A DNA stretch of 64,000 nucleotides, taken from assembly GCA_016462625.1 (NCBI GenBank), contig JAEMSV010000001.1, forward strand, positions 62,001 through 126,000, written 5' to 3'. Made by a program: the position numbers and the translations under genes. Numbering within the stretch: the first letter of the stretch is position 1; the number at the start of each line of letters is the position of its first letter. A model generated the notes under the pieces. The model was not told the DNA's origin and ran no database searches. It saw only the letters and a program-made list of their open reading frames with translations. The stretch is from Solirubrobacteraceae bacterium (GTDB taxonomy: Bacteria; Actinomycetota; Thermoleophilia; Solirubrobacterales; Solirubrobacteraceae). This document shows, one piece after another, positions 17,058-25,617 of this stretch.

Positions 17058-17839
17058 AGGCTCTCTCCCGGAGCCAGCGGGGCCGCCCGGTAGGCGCGGC
17101 CCCGCACCGCGCGCTCGAACCGTTCGCGCGCGTCGCGCACCGGCAGGTAGTACGGGTCGAGCGCGTAGCCGTCGTAGTGCATCGGCACGACCGTGCCTGC
17201 GCCGAGCAGCTCTCCGGCGAGCGCGGCCTGCTCGGGGTCCATGGCGGCCGCCAGCGGGCTGGCCGGCTGCTGGTGGGGGAAGCTGACGACCGCGCCGTTG
17301 ATCGGCGCGAAGACGACGTCGAAGGGCCCGGCACGCCGGGCCATCTGCCACCAGGCCCCGTGGAAGACGGTGTCGCCCAGGTGCAGGACCCGCTGCCCGT
17401 CTGCCTCGACGAGCCAGGAGACCTGCGGGTCGCCGAGCCCGTCGACCGCCGGCAGGGCGGTGCAGGTGAACGGTCCGGCGGTCACGGTGTCCCACGCGGG
17501 CACGGCGCGACGGGGGAGCCCGGCCTGGCCCAGCTCGTACTCGGCCTGGGCGATCGCGAGGTTCGACTCCTCTGTGGCGACGGGATGGTGGACCTCCGCG
17601 CCGTCGGTGAGTGCCGCCGCGAGTGCTCCCGCGTCGGTGTGGTCGCGGTGCAGGTGGCTGACGAGCCCCGCGACCGCGCGCCCGGAGGCGGGCGCCTCCA
17701 CGACAGGGACCTCGGCGTCCTTGGCCGCGTCGCCGAGCCCGGCGAACGTCGCGCCCGGGTCGGCGAGCGGGTCGATGACGATGGTCGTTCCGTCGGCCTC
17801 GAGCTCGACGCCTGCCCAGCCTAGCCAGCGCACCTGCAT
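17054..17839 (-). CDS. MBL-fold hydrolase (UlaG-like)
   Basis: Protein of 261 residues of the UlaG-like beta-lactamase fold. The metal motif is SHLHRDHTDAG, the Asp in LHLGDTVFH and the terminal His in VVPMHYDG complete a metal site. This family includes UlaG (L-ascorbate-6-phosphate lactonase) and related enzymes. It is divergent from the TetR gene at 17887 with a palindrome between them, which makes TetR control likely. Its substrate is probably the TetR inducer or its relative, but this is inference. Confidence 0.86.
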   Translation of the reverse strand: MQVRWLGWAGVELEADGTTIVIDPLADPGATFAGLGDAAKDAEVPVVEAPASGRAVAGLVSHLHRDHTDAGALAAALTDGAEVHHPVATEESNLAIAQAEYELGQAGLPRRAVPAWDTVTAGPFTCTALPAVDGLGDPQVSWLVEADGQRVLHLGDTVFHGAWWQMARRAGPFDVVFAPINGAVVSFPHQQPASPLAAAMDPEQAALAGELLGAGTVVPMHYDGYALDPYYLPVRDARERFERAVRGRAYRAAPLAPGESL

Positions 17840-17863
17840 GATGATGCCTCCCTGTTCGTTTAG

Positions 17864-17877
17864 CGCACGATCGTTCG
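17864..17877. promoter_or_regulatory. Palindromic TetR operator candidate
   Basis: CGCACGATCGTTCG is a 14-bp palindrome with one mismatch, centred on a perfect ACGATCGT core, in the 47-bp gap between the divergent MBL gene and the TetR gene at 17887. The core resembles known TetR-family operators. It lies 9 bases before the TetR ATG. Confidence 0.55.
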
Positions 17878-17886
17878 GACGTTATC

Positions 17887-18495
17887 ATGGGAGTCGTGCC
17901 CCGTCGATCTGCCGCTGCCGTCGCCGACACCCGCGCCGAGGTGCTCGATGTCGCGGTCCGGCGGGCATCGATCGACGGGCTGGAGGGCCTGACGATCGGT
18001 CAGCTCGCCGGCGAGGTCTCGATGAGCAAGAGCGGCCTGTTCGGCCTGTTCGGCAGCAAGGAGGAGCTGCAGGCCGCGACATTCGACGCCGCTGTCACGC
18101 ACTTCACCCGCGAGGTGTGGCGCCCCGTCGCAGGTCGCGAGCCCGGCCTGCCCAGGCTCCTCGCGCTCGTCGACCGCTGGCTGAGCTACCACCAGCGGCG
18201 CGCGCTTCCCGGCGGCTGCTTCGTCACCACGGCGACGATCGAGTTCGACGCGCGACCCGGCGCGCTGCACGACGCCGTCGCCCGCGCTCGCGCGCAGATG
18301 CACGCGGTGCTGGAAGCGGACGTCCGCATCGCGGTCGAGGCCGGGGACCTCCCGCCCGCGACGAATCCGAAGGACGCCGCCTTCGCGCTCTACGCGCTCG
18401 CGTCGGCGGCGAGCGTCGCGATCCAGCTCGAGGAGCCCGGCGCGAAGGCCCGTGCGCGGCGCTGCATGCGCTCCGTGCTCGGCGTCACCGGGTGA
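17887..18495 (+). CDS. TetR-family transcriptional regulator
   Basis: Protein of 202 residues. The N-terminal HTH is LTIGQLAGEVSMSKSGLFGLFGSKEEL, matching the TetR DNA-binding domain. The C-terminal domain carries LPGGCFVTTATIEFDARPG, typical of the TetR_C_6 type. Its likely target is the divergent MBL-fold hydrolase gene at 17054. The ligand is not known. The stop is 4 bp from the convergent CMD-family gene. Confidence 0.9.
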   Translation: MGVVPRRSAAAVADTRAEVLDVAVRRASIDGLEGLTIGQLAGEVSMSKSGLFGLFGSKEELQAATFDAAVTHFTREVWRPVAGREPGLPRLLALVDRWLSYHQRRALPGGCFVTTATIEFDARPGALHDAVARARAQMHAVLEADVRIAVEAGDLPPATNPKDAAFALYALASAASVAIQLEEPGAKARARRCMRSVLGVTG

Positions 18496-18499
18496 CGCG

Positions 18500-18871
18500 T
18501 CACTCGAGCGCGGCGTCTACGTCGTAGCCGAGGGCCAGCGCGACCTTCGGGGTGCACTGCACGACCCGCGACGCCCCGGTCACCGGCGTGACCGCTTCGA
18601 GCGTCCCGACGATCTCGTCCATCGTCGCCCCCGCGGCCAGGGCGCTGGCCACGGCGTGCTGGAACGACGAGGGCGCCGCGTCGACCGCGATGGTGGCCGC
18701 GACCCGCACGAGCCCCGCGGTCCGGGCGTCGATCGCCGAGGACCCGCCGTCGACGGCGATCTGATCGAGGAGCGCGTTGTCGTGGACAGCCAGCTGCCGC
18801 AGGCGCTGTTTGTACGAACCCATGGGCTGGTCCAGATGTAACCGGTCCGCAGCCGGCGAAACCTCATCCAT
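18500..18871 (-). CDS. Carboxymuconolactone decarboxylase-family protein
   Basis: Small helical protein of 123 residues of the CMD/AhpD superfamily. The signature is VRVAATIAVDAAPSSFQHAVASALAAGATMDEI, where the usual CxxC of AhpD is replaced by SSFQH. It therefore lacks the thiol peroxidase cysteines and is more like a decarboxylase/lyase or a structural relative. The ATG at 18871 overlaps the upstream LuxR stop by 8 bp, so translation is coupled and the protein may share a pathway with that regulator. An ATG at 18823 (MGSYKQ) is an alternative start. Confidence 0.75.
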   Translation of the reverse strand: MDEVSPAADRLHLDQPMGSYKQRLRQLAVHDNALLDQIAVDGGSSAIDARTAGLVRVAATIAVDAAPSSFQHAVASALAAGATMDEIVGTLEAVTPVTGASRVVQCTPKVALALGYDVDAALE

Positions 18872-21125
18872 CCAGGGTGAGATCCGCGCGCGGCGGATAG
18901 ATCGAGCTCTCCAGGAGCCCGACCTCGATCGCTCTCGCGATCGCCTCGCTGCGGGACGAGGCGCCGAACTTGCGGTAGATCGAGACCGCCTCGGTCTTGA
19001 CCGTGTTCCGGGAGATGAACAGCCGTGTTGCGATCTCCGGGAAGGTGAGGTGGGTCGCCAGGTACGGCAGCAGGCGCAGCTCTGCGCCGGTAAGGCTCAT
19101 GGCCCACGTCCCGGCGGGATCGGCGGATGCGGCGATGCGCTCGCGCAGCTCTCGGGCGTCGTCGACGAGCAGGCCGAGGTCGGGACGACGCGCCAGCACC
19201 GCGTCGGTCTCGGTGAGGATCGTTCGCGCGGCGCCCGGATCGGCGAGCGCGAGATGCGAGCGCGCCAGCTCGAGGCCGACCTGGACGGTGAGCCACGGGA
19301 TGCCGTGGTCGAGGAGCGGCCGCAGGCGGTGGGCGCGCGCGATCGCGAGCCGGGCGTCGTCCTTCCGCCCCTCGTGCAGCGCGACCCGCGCGGCCGCCAC
19401 GTACGCGAGTGCGCTCGTGGAGTAGCCGCCGAGGCCGGTCTCCTCGACGAGCTCCTGCGCATCCCTGGCGTAACGGGCCGCCTCCGCCCACTGCCCCTGG
19501 CGTGCCGCCAGGAGCGCCAGCTCCGAGATCGCGAAGTGCACGGTGTCGACGGACCCGAGCACGCGTCCCTCCTCGACCGTGGCGGTGAGGTCCGCGATCG
19601 CGAGCTCGACGGCTCCGTTCAGCGCGTGCGCCGAGCCGCGGACGACCAGGGCGGTCGGCCGCCACGCGCTGTCGGCGGGGTACCCCGCCAGTGCCACGTC
19701 GGCGTCGCGGATGGCCTGCTCGATGCCGGCCGGCATCATGCACGCGCGCAGGTTCGCGACCCACGGCGCGATCGTCTCGCAGCCGTCGGAGAGCGGAATC
19801 CTGGAGGTGGCTCCGTCGGCGATGGAGAGCCAGCGCTCGGCCTCCGCCGGTCGCCCCGTCAGCGCGCGGATCCAGCCGCCGGCGACCGCCAGGGCCGGGT
19901 ACTGAGCCAGCGCGTCCTCGTCGAACCAGCTGAGCCACTCTTCCAAGGTCTCCAGGCGCCCGTCGAAGTAGTGCGGCAGTGCGAGCGCGTCCACCAGTCC
20001 GGCGACGGTGTCGGTCTCACCGGCGGCGTGCCCGTAGAAGATCGCCGCCTCGTGCAGCTCATGGGCGATGCACCACTCCATCGCCCGCCGGTTGAGCGCC
20101 CGCGCGAGCTCGGGCTCGGTGCGATCGAGCTCGTTGCGCAGGAGCTCGCGGAAGAGGTGGTGGTAGCGGTACCACTCGTCGCGCCGGTCGAGGGCGACGA
20201 CGAAGCCGTTTGCCCGCTCCAGCGCATGCAGCGTCTCCGCGGACCGGGGCGTTTCGAGCACGGCGTCGCAGAGGCCGCCGCACAGCCGGTGCAGGACGGA
20301 CGTGCGCTTGAGGAACGCCGCCTCGTCCGGCGGCAGGCGTGAGAGCAGCTCGGAACGGAAGTAGTCGGCGACGAAGCGGTCGTCCCCGGTGAAGCTGTCC
20401 GGGCTCGGCGCGCCGGCCCGCAGCGACAGCGCGGCGAGGTACAGGCCGGCGGGCCAGCCTTCGGTCCGCTCGGCCAGGTGGCTGACGTCGTCCTCCTCGA
20501 GATCGAGGCCGGCGGCCTGCAGCAGCTGGCCGGCCTCGCGCTCATCCAGCTGGAGGTCGACCACGCCGACCTCGTCGGTCAGACCGTGCGCGCGCCAGCG
20601 GCCGACGGGGAGCGCCGATTCCTCCCGGCTGGCGATCGCGAGCTGCGCGCCGGCGGGGAGGTACTCGAACAGCGCGGCGAGGGCGTCGAGGCACGAGGAG
20701 TTCGTGAGGACGTGGAGGTCGTCGAGCACGAGCACGAACGGCTGATCGATCGCGCTCAGCGCGCTGCCGAGCCGCGTGATGCGGGTGGACCACGTGGAGA
20801 TGCCCGGCCCACTGAGCGCGGTGAACACCTCGACGGGAAGCGGTTCGACGCGGTGGACGGCAGCGGCGACGTAGCGCAGGAAGACCACCGCATCGTCGTG
20901 CTGGCCGTCGAGCGCGACCCAGGCGAAGGGGCGCGGATCGATCTCCGCCCACTTGGCGAGCAGCGTGGTCTTGCCGTACCCGGCGGGAGCGATGACCGTC
21001 ACCAGCCGGCCGCCGGACGAGGACAGCCGCGCGATGAGGTCGGCCTTGGTCACGGTCCCCGGCCGTGCCTGGGGCGCGGCGAGCTTGACGTCGACGAGGT
21101 CGAACGGGAGGTCCGCGACGGGCAT
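18864..21125 (-). CDS. MalT/LAL-type LuxR transcriptional regulator
   Basis: Large ATP-binding regulator of 753 residues. Near the N-terminus APAGYGKTT (Walker A) and VLVLDDLH (Walker B) define a STAND/AAA-like ATPase. A long helical repeat middle follows, with TPR-like SARAHRLRPL segments. The C-terminus is a LuxR HTH (LTGAELRLLPYLATHLTFPEIATRLFISRNTVKTEAV). By analogy with MalT it may be activated by a small molecule and ATP. The ATG at 21125 is chosen because MPVADL leads straight into the conserved start; a GTG at 21158 is possible. It is transcribed with the CMD gene and the small membrane gene upstream may be in the same unit. Confidence 0.88.
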   Translation of the reverse strand: MPVADLPFDLVDVKLAAPQARPGTVTKADLIARLSSSGGRLVTVIAPAGYGKTTLLAKWAEIDPRPFAWVALDGQHDDAVVFLRYVAAAVHRVEPLPVEVFTALSGPGISTWSTRITRLGSALSAIDQPFVLVLDDLHVLTNSSCLDALAALFEYLPAGAQLAIASREESALPVGRWRAHGLTDEVGVVDLQLDEREAGQLLQAAGLDLEEDDVSHLAERTEGWPAGLYLAALSLRAGAPSPDSFTGDDRFVADYFRSELLSRLPPDEAAFLKRTSVLHRLCGGLCDAVLETPRSAETLHALERANGFVVALDRRDEWYRYHHLFRELLRNELDRTEPELARALNRRAMEWCIAHELHEAAIFYGHAAGETDTVAGLVDALALPHYFDGRLETLEEWLSWFDEDALAQYPALAVAGGWIRALTGRPAEAERWLSIADGATSRIPLSDGCETIAPWVANLRACMMPAGIEQAIRDADVALAGYPADSAWRPTALVVRGSAHALNGAVELAIADLTATVEEGRVLGSVDTVHFAISELALLAARQGQWAEAARYARDAQELVEETGLGGYSTSALAYVAAARVALHEGRKDDARLAIARAHRLRPLLDHGIPWLTVQVGLELARSHLALADPGAARTILTETDAVLARRPDLGLLVDDARELRERIAASADPAGTWAMSLTGAELRLLPYLATHLTFPEIATRLFISRNTVKTEAVSIYRKFGASSRSEAIARAIEVGLLESSIYPPRADLTLDG

Positions 21126-21173
21126 CGGGCCGCGAATGCTACGCCAGCAGGCGCGCACTCACGGCCCGGATTC

Positions 21174-21551
21174 TCAAGCCGTGCGCTCGTCGTCGCCCAG
21201 GACGAGGATCCCGTGGACGATGTAGATGCAGAGGGCGAAGATCCCGAGCGACCACCACGGGTAGGCGCCGCCGACCGACAGCAGAGCGGTGATCGCCCCG
21301 AGGCTGCCGCCGATGATGCCGATGATCCGGCCGAAGGTGTTGCCGCCGAGCAGCGAGATGCCGCCGCCGAACTGGACGATCCCGAGGACGATCAGCACCC
21401 AGCCGAGCGTGTTCAGGTTCGTGAAGATGTATCGCTGGTCGTCGGTGAAGATGTTCGCGTCATCCAGCGCTCCGATGCCGTAGATGATGTTCAGCACGCC
21501 GACGATCAGCAGCAGGGTCGCTGCGAATGCGGCTCGACCGGTTCCTCGCAT
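21174..21551 (-). CDS. Small four-helix membrane protein (DUF7144-like)
   Basis: Protein of 125 residues with four hydrophobic helices (FAATLLLIVGVLNIIYG; LGWVLIVLGIVQFGGG; IGIIGGSLGAITALL; LGIFALCIYIVHGILV) and a short acidic C-terminus. An AAGGAGACAGCC ribosome binding site precedes the ATG at 21551, which decides the start; an in-frame start at 21614 lacks one. Its function is unknown. It lies 48 bp upstream of the LuxR gene on the same strand. Confidence 0.75.
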   Translation of the reverse strand: MRGTGRAAFAATLLLIVGVLNIIYGIGALDDANIFTDDQRYIFTNLNTLGWVLIVLGIVQFGGGISLLGGNTFGRIIGIIGGSLGAITALLSVGGAYPWWSLGIFALCIYIVHGILVLGDDERTA

Positions 21552-21750
21552 GGCTGTCTCCTTGAGTGGTTGACCACGCTCGAACGTACGCCTGGACGGC
21601 TGCTCCTGCGTCATCCCGATCGGATGAACCCGCGTCTACGTAGTCCCTCTGGCGAAATGCAGTAGCGCACTGCTGATGGCGCGGACCCGCCGGGCGACGA
21701 ACCTTCCTCTCGTCAAGCAGTCCAACCCCCTACTCCACAGGAGTGCAGTC

Positions 21751-22197
21751 ATGCGCAATCGCACCAAGCTCGTCGCCGGTCTTGTCACCTTCATCGCCGC
21801 CGGCTCGCTGGCCGGCCCCGCGGTGGCACAGGAAACGGCGGACCAGGAGGCCAACGCGCCGCAGGTCCACGTCGACACGTGCAAGGTCGTCAAGGCGAAG
21901 GCGGGCTTCACGTACGCCACGTGCCCGCTGACGATGATCAACAACGGCAAGGACACGGTCTACGTCAACGTCACCTCGAACCTGAAGACCTACGCGCCGA
22001 CGAAGGGCGCCTGGATGGCCACGAGCGGCAAGATCGGCATCCCCGGGGCCGTGCACCCCGACGAGGTCCAGCAGGTCTACCCGATGCGGTTCGCCTTCAA
22101 GGGCAAGACCGTCTCGCAGGTCAAGAAGGAGCTGAAGGTCACGATCAGCAACCCGACCGGTGGCGCGATCATCACGGACCCGATCGCCACCGCGTAG
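21751..22197 (+). CDS. Secreted protein of unknown function
   Basis: Protein of 148 residues with a signal peptide (RTKLVAGLVTFIAAGSLAG and cleavage near AVAQ). The mature part is beta-like with two Cys (DTCKVVKAKAGFTYATCPL) that could form a disulfide, followed by PTGGAIITDPIATA at the end. CACAGGAGTGC provides a ribosome binding site 6 bases before the ATG at 21751. The MFS gene follows after 28 bp, so it may be co-transcribed. I do not recognise a family. Confidence 0.75.
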   Translation: MRNRTKLVAGLVTFIAAGSLAGPAVAQETADQEANAPQVHVDTCKVVKAKAGFTYATCPLTMINNGKDTVYVNVTSNLKTYAPTKGAWMATSGKIGIPGAVHPDEVQQVYPMRFAFKGKTVSQVKKELKVTISNPTGGAIITDPIATA

Positions 22198-22225
22198 CGA
22201 TCGCCACGACCTCCAAGGAGTCCCC

Positions 22226-23707
22226 ATGACCGCCACGTCGCCCAAGAACAAGCAGCTCGTCCTCGTTGCGATGATCTTCGCCGTCGCGATGATGTTCATC
22301 GACCAGACGATCGTCGCCCTGGCGATCCCCGGTCTACAGAAGGATCTCTCGCTCAGTGCGAGCGGGGCCCAATGGATCATCAACGGGTACCTGCTGTCGC
22401 TGTCCGCGTTCTTCGCGTTCGGCGGCAAGCTCGCCGACGTCCTCGGCCATCGGCGCATGGTGCTGATCGGCGTCAGCGGGTTCGCCGTCGCCTCCGCGCT
22501 CTGCGGCGCGACGCCGATCGGCGCGCACGGTGAGGAATGGATGATCACGTTCCGCGTGATCCAGGGCGGCTTCGCCGCGCTGCTGTTCCCCGCTGCGCTG
22601 GCGATCGTCATCGGCGCCTTCCCGCTGGCCGAGCGCGGCCGTGCGCTCGCGACGTTCTTCGGCGTCACCGGCGCCCTGACCGCCGTCGGCCCGTTCGCCG
22701 GCGGCTACCTGACCGAGTGGACCTGGCGTTCGATCTTCTGGATCAACATCCCGGTCGCGATCGTCGCGATCGTCCTCACCCTGAAGGCCAAGCCCGCGCA
22801 GGAGCGCAGGATCGTCCCGATCGACTACCGCGGCGCCGTGCTGATCTCGGCGGCGATGGGCCTGATCGTCCTTGGCCTGCAGCAGGCGTCGGTGTGGGGC
22901 TGGACCGACACGCGGACGCTGGGCTGCGCGATCGTCGGCGCGGTGCTGCTCGCCGGGTTCGTCGCCTTCGAGCTGCGCCAGCGGAACCCGCTGATCGACA
23001 TGCGGATCTTCGCCGAGAAGGCGTTCTCCTTCGACAGCGGCGTCCTGCTGCTGATGTCGACGGTCTTCGTGCCGGTGTTCTTCTTCGCCAGCGTCTACGC
23101 GCAGGGTGCGCTGGACTACAGCGCCACGCAGGCGGGCACGCTGCTGCTGGTGTTCTTCGGTGGCTACGTCGTCGCGGCGCAGCTCGGCGGGCGGATCGTG
23201 GATTCCCGCGGCGCGCGTCCTGCCGTCGTCGCGGGCTGCCTGATCTCCGCGGTCGGCTTCTTCCTCTGGGGCCAGTCGCTGACGAGCCTGGACTTCAGCG
23301 ACCAGTGGCTGCGCCTGGCGATCGCCGGCGCGGGCCTGGGCCTCGTCCTCGGACCGGTCAGCGCGGATGCGCTCAGCCGGGCGGCGCGCGGCAGCTACGG
23401 CGAGGTGACGGGCGTCAACCAGACGGTCCGGAACTTCGGCGGCGCGCTCGGCATGGCGGTGCTCGGCTCGATCTTCACGGGTCAGCTCGGCGGCGGCGGG
23501 CTGGGAGCGGCCCCGCCGACGACCCTCCCGCCGGAGGCCCTGCACGCGATCCAGATGGACGTCGCCCACGCGACGCAGCACATCGCGTTCGTCATGGCCG
23601 GGATCATGGCGCTGGCCTTCGTCGTCGCGCAGGTCGGGATGGCGCGGGGGAAGCTGGTCGAGCGCACCGACCTGGCCGAGGCCTCGGGCGCGGGCGCGCC
23701 CGCCTAG
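22226..23707 (+). CDS. MFS drug/metabolite exporter (DHA2-type)
   Basis: Integral membrane transporter of 493 residues with about 14 hydrophobic segments, as in the DHA2 (14-TMS) drug:proton antiporters. Motif A is GGKLADVLGHRRM, and DQTIVALAIPGLQKDL matches the DHA2 N-terminal signature. AAGGAGTCCCC precedes the ATG at 22226. It probably exports a drug or metabolite by proton antiport. The stop overlaps the convergent response-regulator stop by 4 bp. Confidence 0.88.
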   Translation: MTATSPKNKQLVLVAMIFAVAMMFIDQTIVALAIPGLQKDLSLSASGAQWIINGYLLSLSAFFAFGGKLADVLGHRRMVLIGVSGFAVASALCGATPIGAHGEEWMITFRVIQGGFAALLFPAALAIVIGAFPLAERGRALATFFGVTGALTAVGPFAGGYLTEWTWRSIFWINIPVAIVAIVLTLKAKPAQERRIVPIDYRGAVLISAAMGLIVLGLQQASVWGWTDTRTLGCAIVGAVLLAGFVAFELRQRNPLIDMRIFAEKAFSFDSGVLLLMSTVFVPVFFFASVYAQGALDYSATQAGTLLLVFFGGYVVAAQLGGRIVDSRGARPAVVAGCLISAVGFFLWGQSLTSLDFSDQWLRLAIAGAGLGLVLGPVSADALSRAARGSYGEVTGVNQTVRNFGGALGMAVLGSIFTGQLGGGGLGAAPPTTLPPEALHAIQMDVAHATQHIAFVMAGIMALAFVVAQVGMARGKLVERTDLAEASGAGAPA

Positions 23708-24345
23708 GGGTCCTGCAGCAGCCCGTGGTCCAGGGCGTAGCGGACGAGCTCGGCCCGCGTGGAGCGGCCGAGCTTCTGCTGCACGTGCGCGCGGTGGGTC
23801 TCCACCGTCCGGATCGAGAGGAACAGCTGCTCGCCGATCTCGGCGTTCGTGTGCCCGAGCCCGATGAGCCGCAGCACCTCGACCTCGCGCTCGGTCAGGC
23901 CGCCGGGCCGCTGCTCGGCTTCGGTCGGCGCGGCGGCGAGCTTCGCGCCCAGCGCCGGTGCCAGGTAGGTCTCGCCGGCGGCGGCCCGGCGGATCGCCTC
24001 CACGAGCTCGGCGTCGGCGGCGTCCTTCAGCACGTACGCCGCCGCGCCCGCGCGCAGCGCCGCGCGCGCATACTCGGGGTCGTCCTGCATCGTGAGCACG
24101 ACCGTCCGGGTGCCGGACGACTTCTCTGCGACGCTCGGGAGCGCGTCCAGCGACGTGAGCTCGCCCGGCATGTTGAGATCGAGCACCAGGACGTCGGGCT
24201 TGTGGCCCAGCACCGCGCGCAGCGCCGCCTCGGCGTCGCCGGCCTCGGCGAGGACCTCGAAGTCGTCCTCGCCGTCGAGCAGCAGCCGCAGCCCCGAGCG
24301 GACAACGGCGTGGTCGTCGGCGAGCACGATTCCTATCCGAGCCAT
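23704..24345 (-). CDS. NarL/FixJ response regulator
   Basis: Protein of 213 residues. The receiver domain has VLADDHAVVRSG (acidic pocket), VLVLDLNMPG (phosphoacceptor Asp) and LTMQDD with VLKDA. The C-terminal LuxR-type HTH is LTEREVEVLRLIGLGHTNAEIGEQLFLSIRTVETHRAHV. With the upstream kinase at 25618 it forms a DevR/DosR-like two-component pair. It is 21 bp after the oxidoreductase gene on the same strand. Confidence 0.93.
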   Translation of the reverse strand: MARIGIVLADDHAVVRSGLRLLLDGEDDFEVLAEAGDAEAALRAVLGHKPDVLVLDLNMPGELTSLDALPSVAEKSSGTRTVVLTMQDDPEYARAALRAGAAAYVLKDAADAELVEAIRRAAAGETYLAPALGAKLAAAPTEAEQRPGGLTEREVEVLRLIGLGHTNAEIGEQLFLSIRTVETHRAHVQQKLGRSTRAELVRYALDHGLLQDP

Positions 24346-24366
24346 GGCCTGAAGGTACCCGGACGG

Positions 24367-25551
24367 TCAGCGGTCGGGCGTTAGCGCGCCGGTCCGCTCG
24401 GCCTCACGCCAGCGCTGCTCGGCCTCGAGCCGGGCGAGGTGGGGGGCGAGGAAACGCGTCGAGATCTTGCTCGGAGGCCACCACAGCGGCGCGTCGGCGG
24501 CCGTTGACGTCCCGTCGGGGTCGTCCAGTTCCGCGCGCAGGAACAGCGGCCCGTGCGACGTGGGCAACAGCCCGCGGAGGACCGGTCGCAGCGGCTGGGG
24601 CTGGACGTCGGCGCCCGCCGTGGCGGCGATGTGCGCGGCGGCGACGGCCGCCTGCTGCGCAGCGAGCCCGCCCTGCCGGATGGGCGTCGTGGTGCCGTCT
24701 CCCGCGGCGTAGACGTCGGCGAGTCCGACCACGCGGCTGCGCGCGTCGACGGGGATGAAGCCATGGACGTCGCGGGGGATGCCTTCCAGCCGCGGGCCGT
24801 GGGCGACCGGGAGGCTGACGATCCGGTCGGCCTCCATCCAGTGCCCACCGATCCGCAGCGCGCCCGGGGAGACGACATCGGGGTGGACGCCGGTGTGCAG
24901 GTCGACGCCTGCGCGTTCCAGCGCGGCGAGGACCTCGGCGCTGGCGCGCGCGCCGAACACGTCGAGCGGCGCGGCCTCGTGGGTCACCACGCTGACCCGC
25001 GTGTCGTCGAGGCCTCGTTCCTCCGCCCACGCGACGGTCAGGAGGGCGACCTCATAGGCGGGCAGCGACCACGCCACACCGTCGGGGACCACGATCGCGA
25101 CATGCGGCGCAAGCCCTTCATCGAGGTCTCCGAGCAGCTCGTCGAAGTCCGCGGCGTCGTGCTCACGGTCGAAGCTCACCGCGTGCTCGAAGGCCGGGTC
25201 GGCGTGCGCGCCGGTGGCGAGCAGCAGGACGTCGTAGGCGAACTCGGCGCCGCCGGCCGTACGCACGACGCGCTGCGCGGGATCGACGTCGCGGACCATC
25301 CCGATGTGCAGCTCGGCGCCGAGCGGGGCGCAGAGCTCCGACAGGGGGTACCGCCGGGGCGCGCCTCGCCCGAATGGCTCGCCGAGCTCCAGCGGGCGGT
25401 AGACGAACGCGTCGGTCGCGGCGATGACGACGGAGGCGACACGGTCCTCGGCCAGCGTCTTCAGACCGACGAGGGCTTCGAGCGCCGCCACCCCGCCGCC
25501 GGCGATGACCACGCGCAGTGGATCACGCACGGAAGGGTCGTGAGGCTGCAT
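24367..25551 (-). CDS. FAD-dependent NDH-2/SQR-like oxidoreductase
   Basis: Protein of 394 residues of the disulfide-reductase-like fold that includes type II NADH dehydrogenase and sulfide:quinone oxidoreductase. The FAD-binding motif is VVIAGGGVAALEALVGL, the middle has LLLATGAHADP (glycine-rich second motif), and ADVYAAGDGTT is the C-terminal FAD motif. A second Rossmann-like NAD site is weak. The family includes enzymes passing electrons to quinone, but no CxxC-type SQR cysteine pattern was seen. The gene sits between the kinase and response-regulator genes of a DevS/DevR-like pair, so it may serve redox sensing. Confidence 0.78.
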   Translation of the reverse strand: MQPHDPSVRDPLRVVIAGGGVAALEALVGLKTLAEDRVASVVIAATDAFVYRPLELGEPFGRGAPRRYPLSELCAPLGAELHIGMVRDVDPAQRVVRTAGGAEFAYDVLLLATGAHADPAFEHAVSFDREHDAADFDELLGDLDEGLAPHVAIVVPDGVAWSLPAYEVALLTVAWAEERGLDDTRVSVVTHEAAPLDVFGARASAEVLAALERAGVDLHTGVHPDVVSPGALRIGGHWMEADRIVSLPVAHGPRLEGIPRDVHGFIPVDARSRVVGLADVYAAGDGTTTPIRQGGLAAQQAAVAAAHIAATAGADVQPQPLRPVLRGLLPTSHGPLFLRAELDDPDGTSTAADAPLWWPPSKISTRFLAPHLARLEAEQRWREAERTGALTPDR

Positions 25552-25617
25552 CCATGCAGGATCCGCCCGTGGCGGGACCGCAGCGTCCGCCCCTCACCGC
25601 CGACCCGCTGCGGGAAA

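Noticed and set aside
18500..18871. AhpD-type alkylhydroperoxidase
   Set aside because: The CxxC motif is missing in this CMD gene, and also in the one at 40934, so peroxidase function is not supported.
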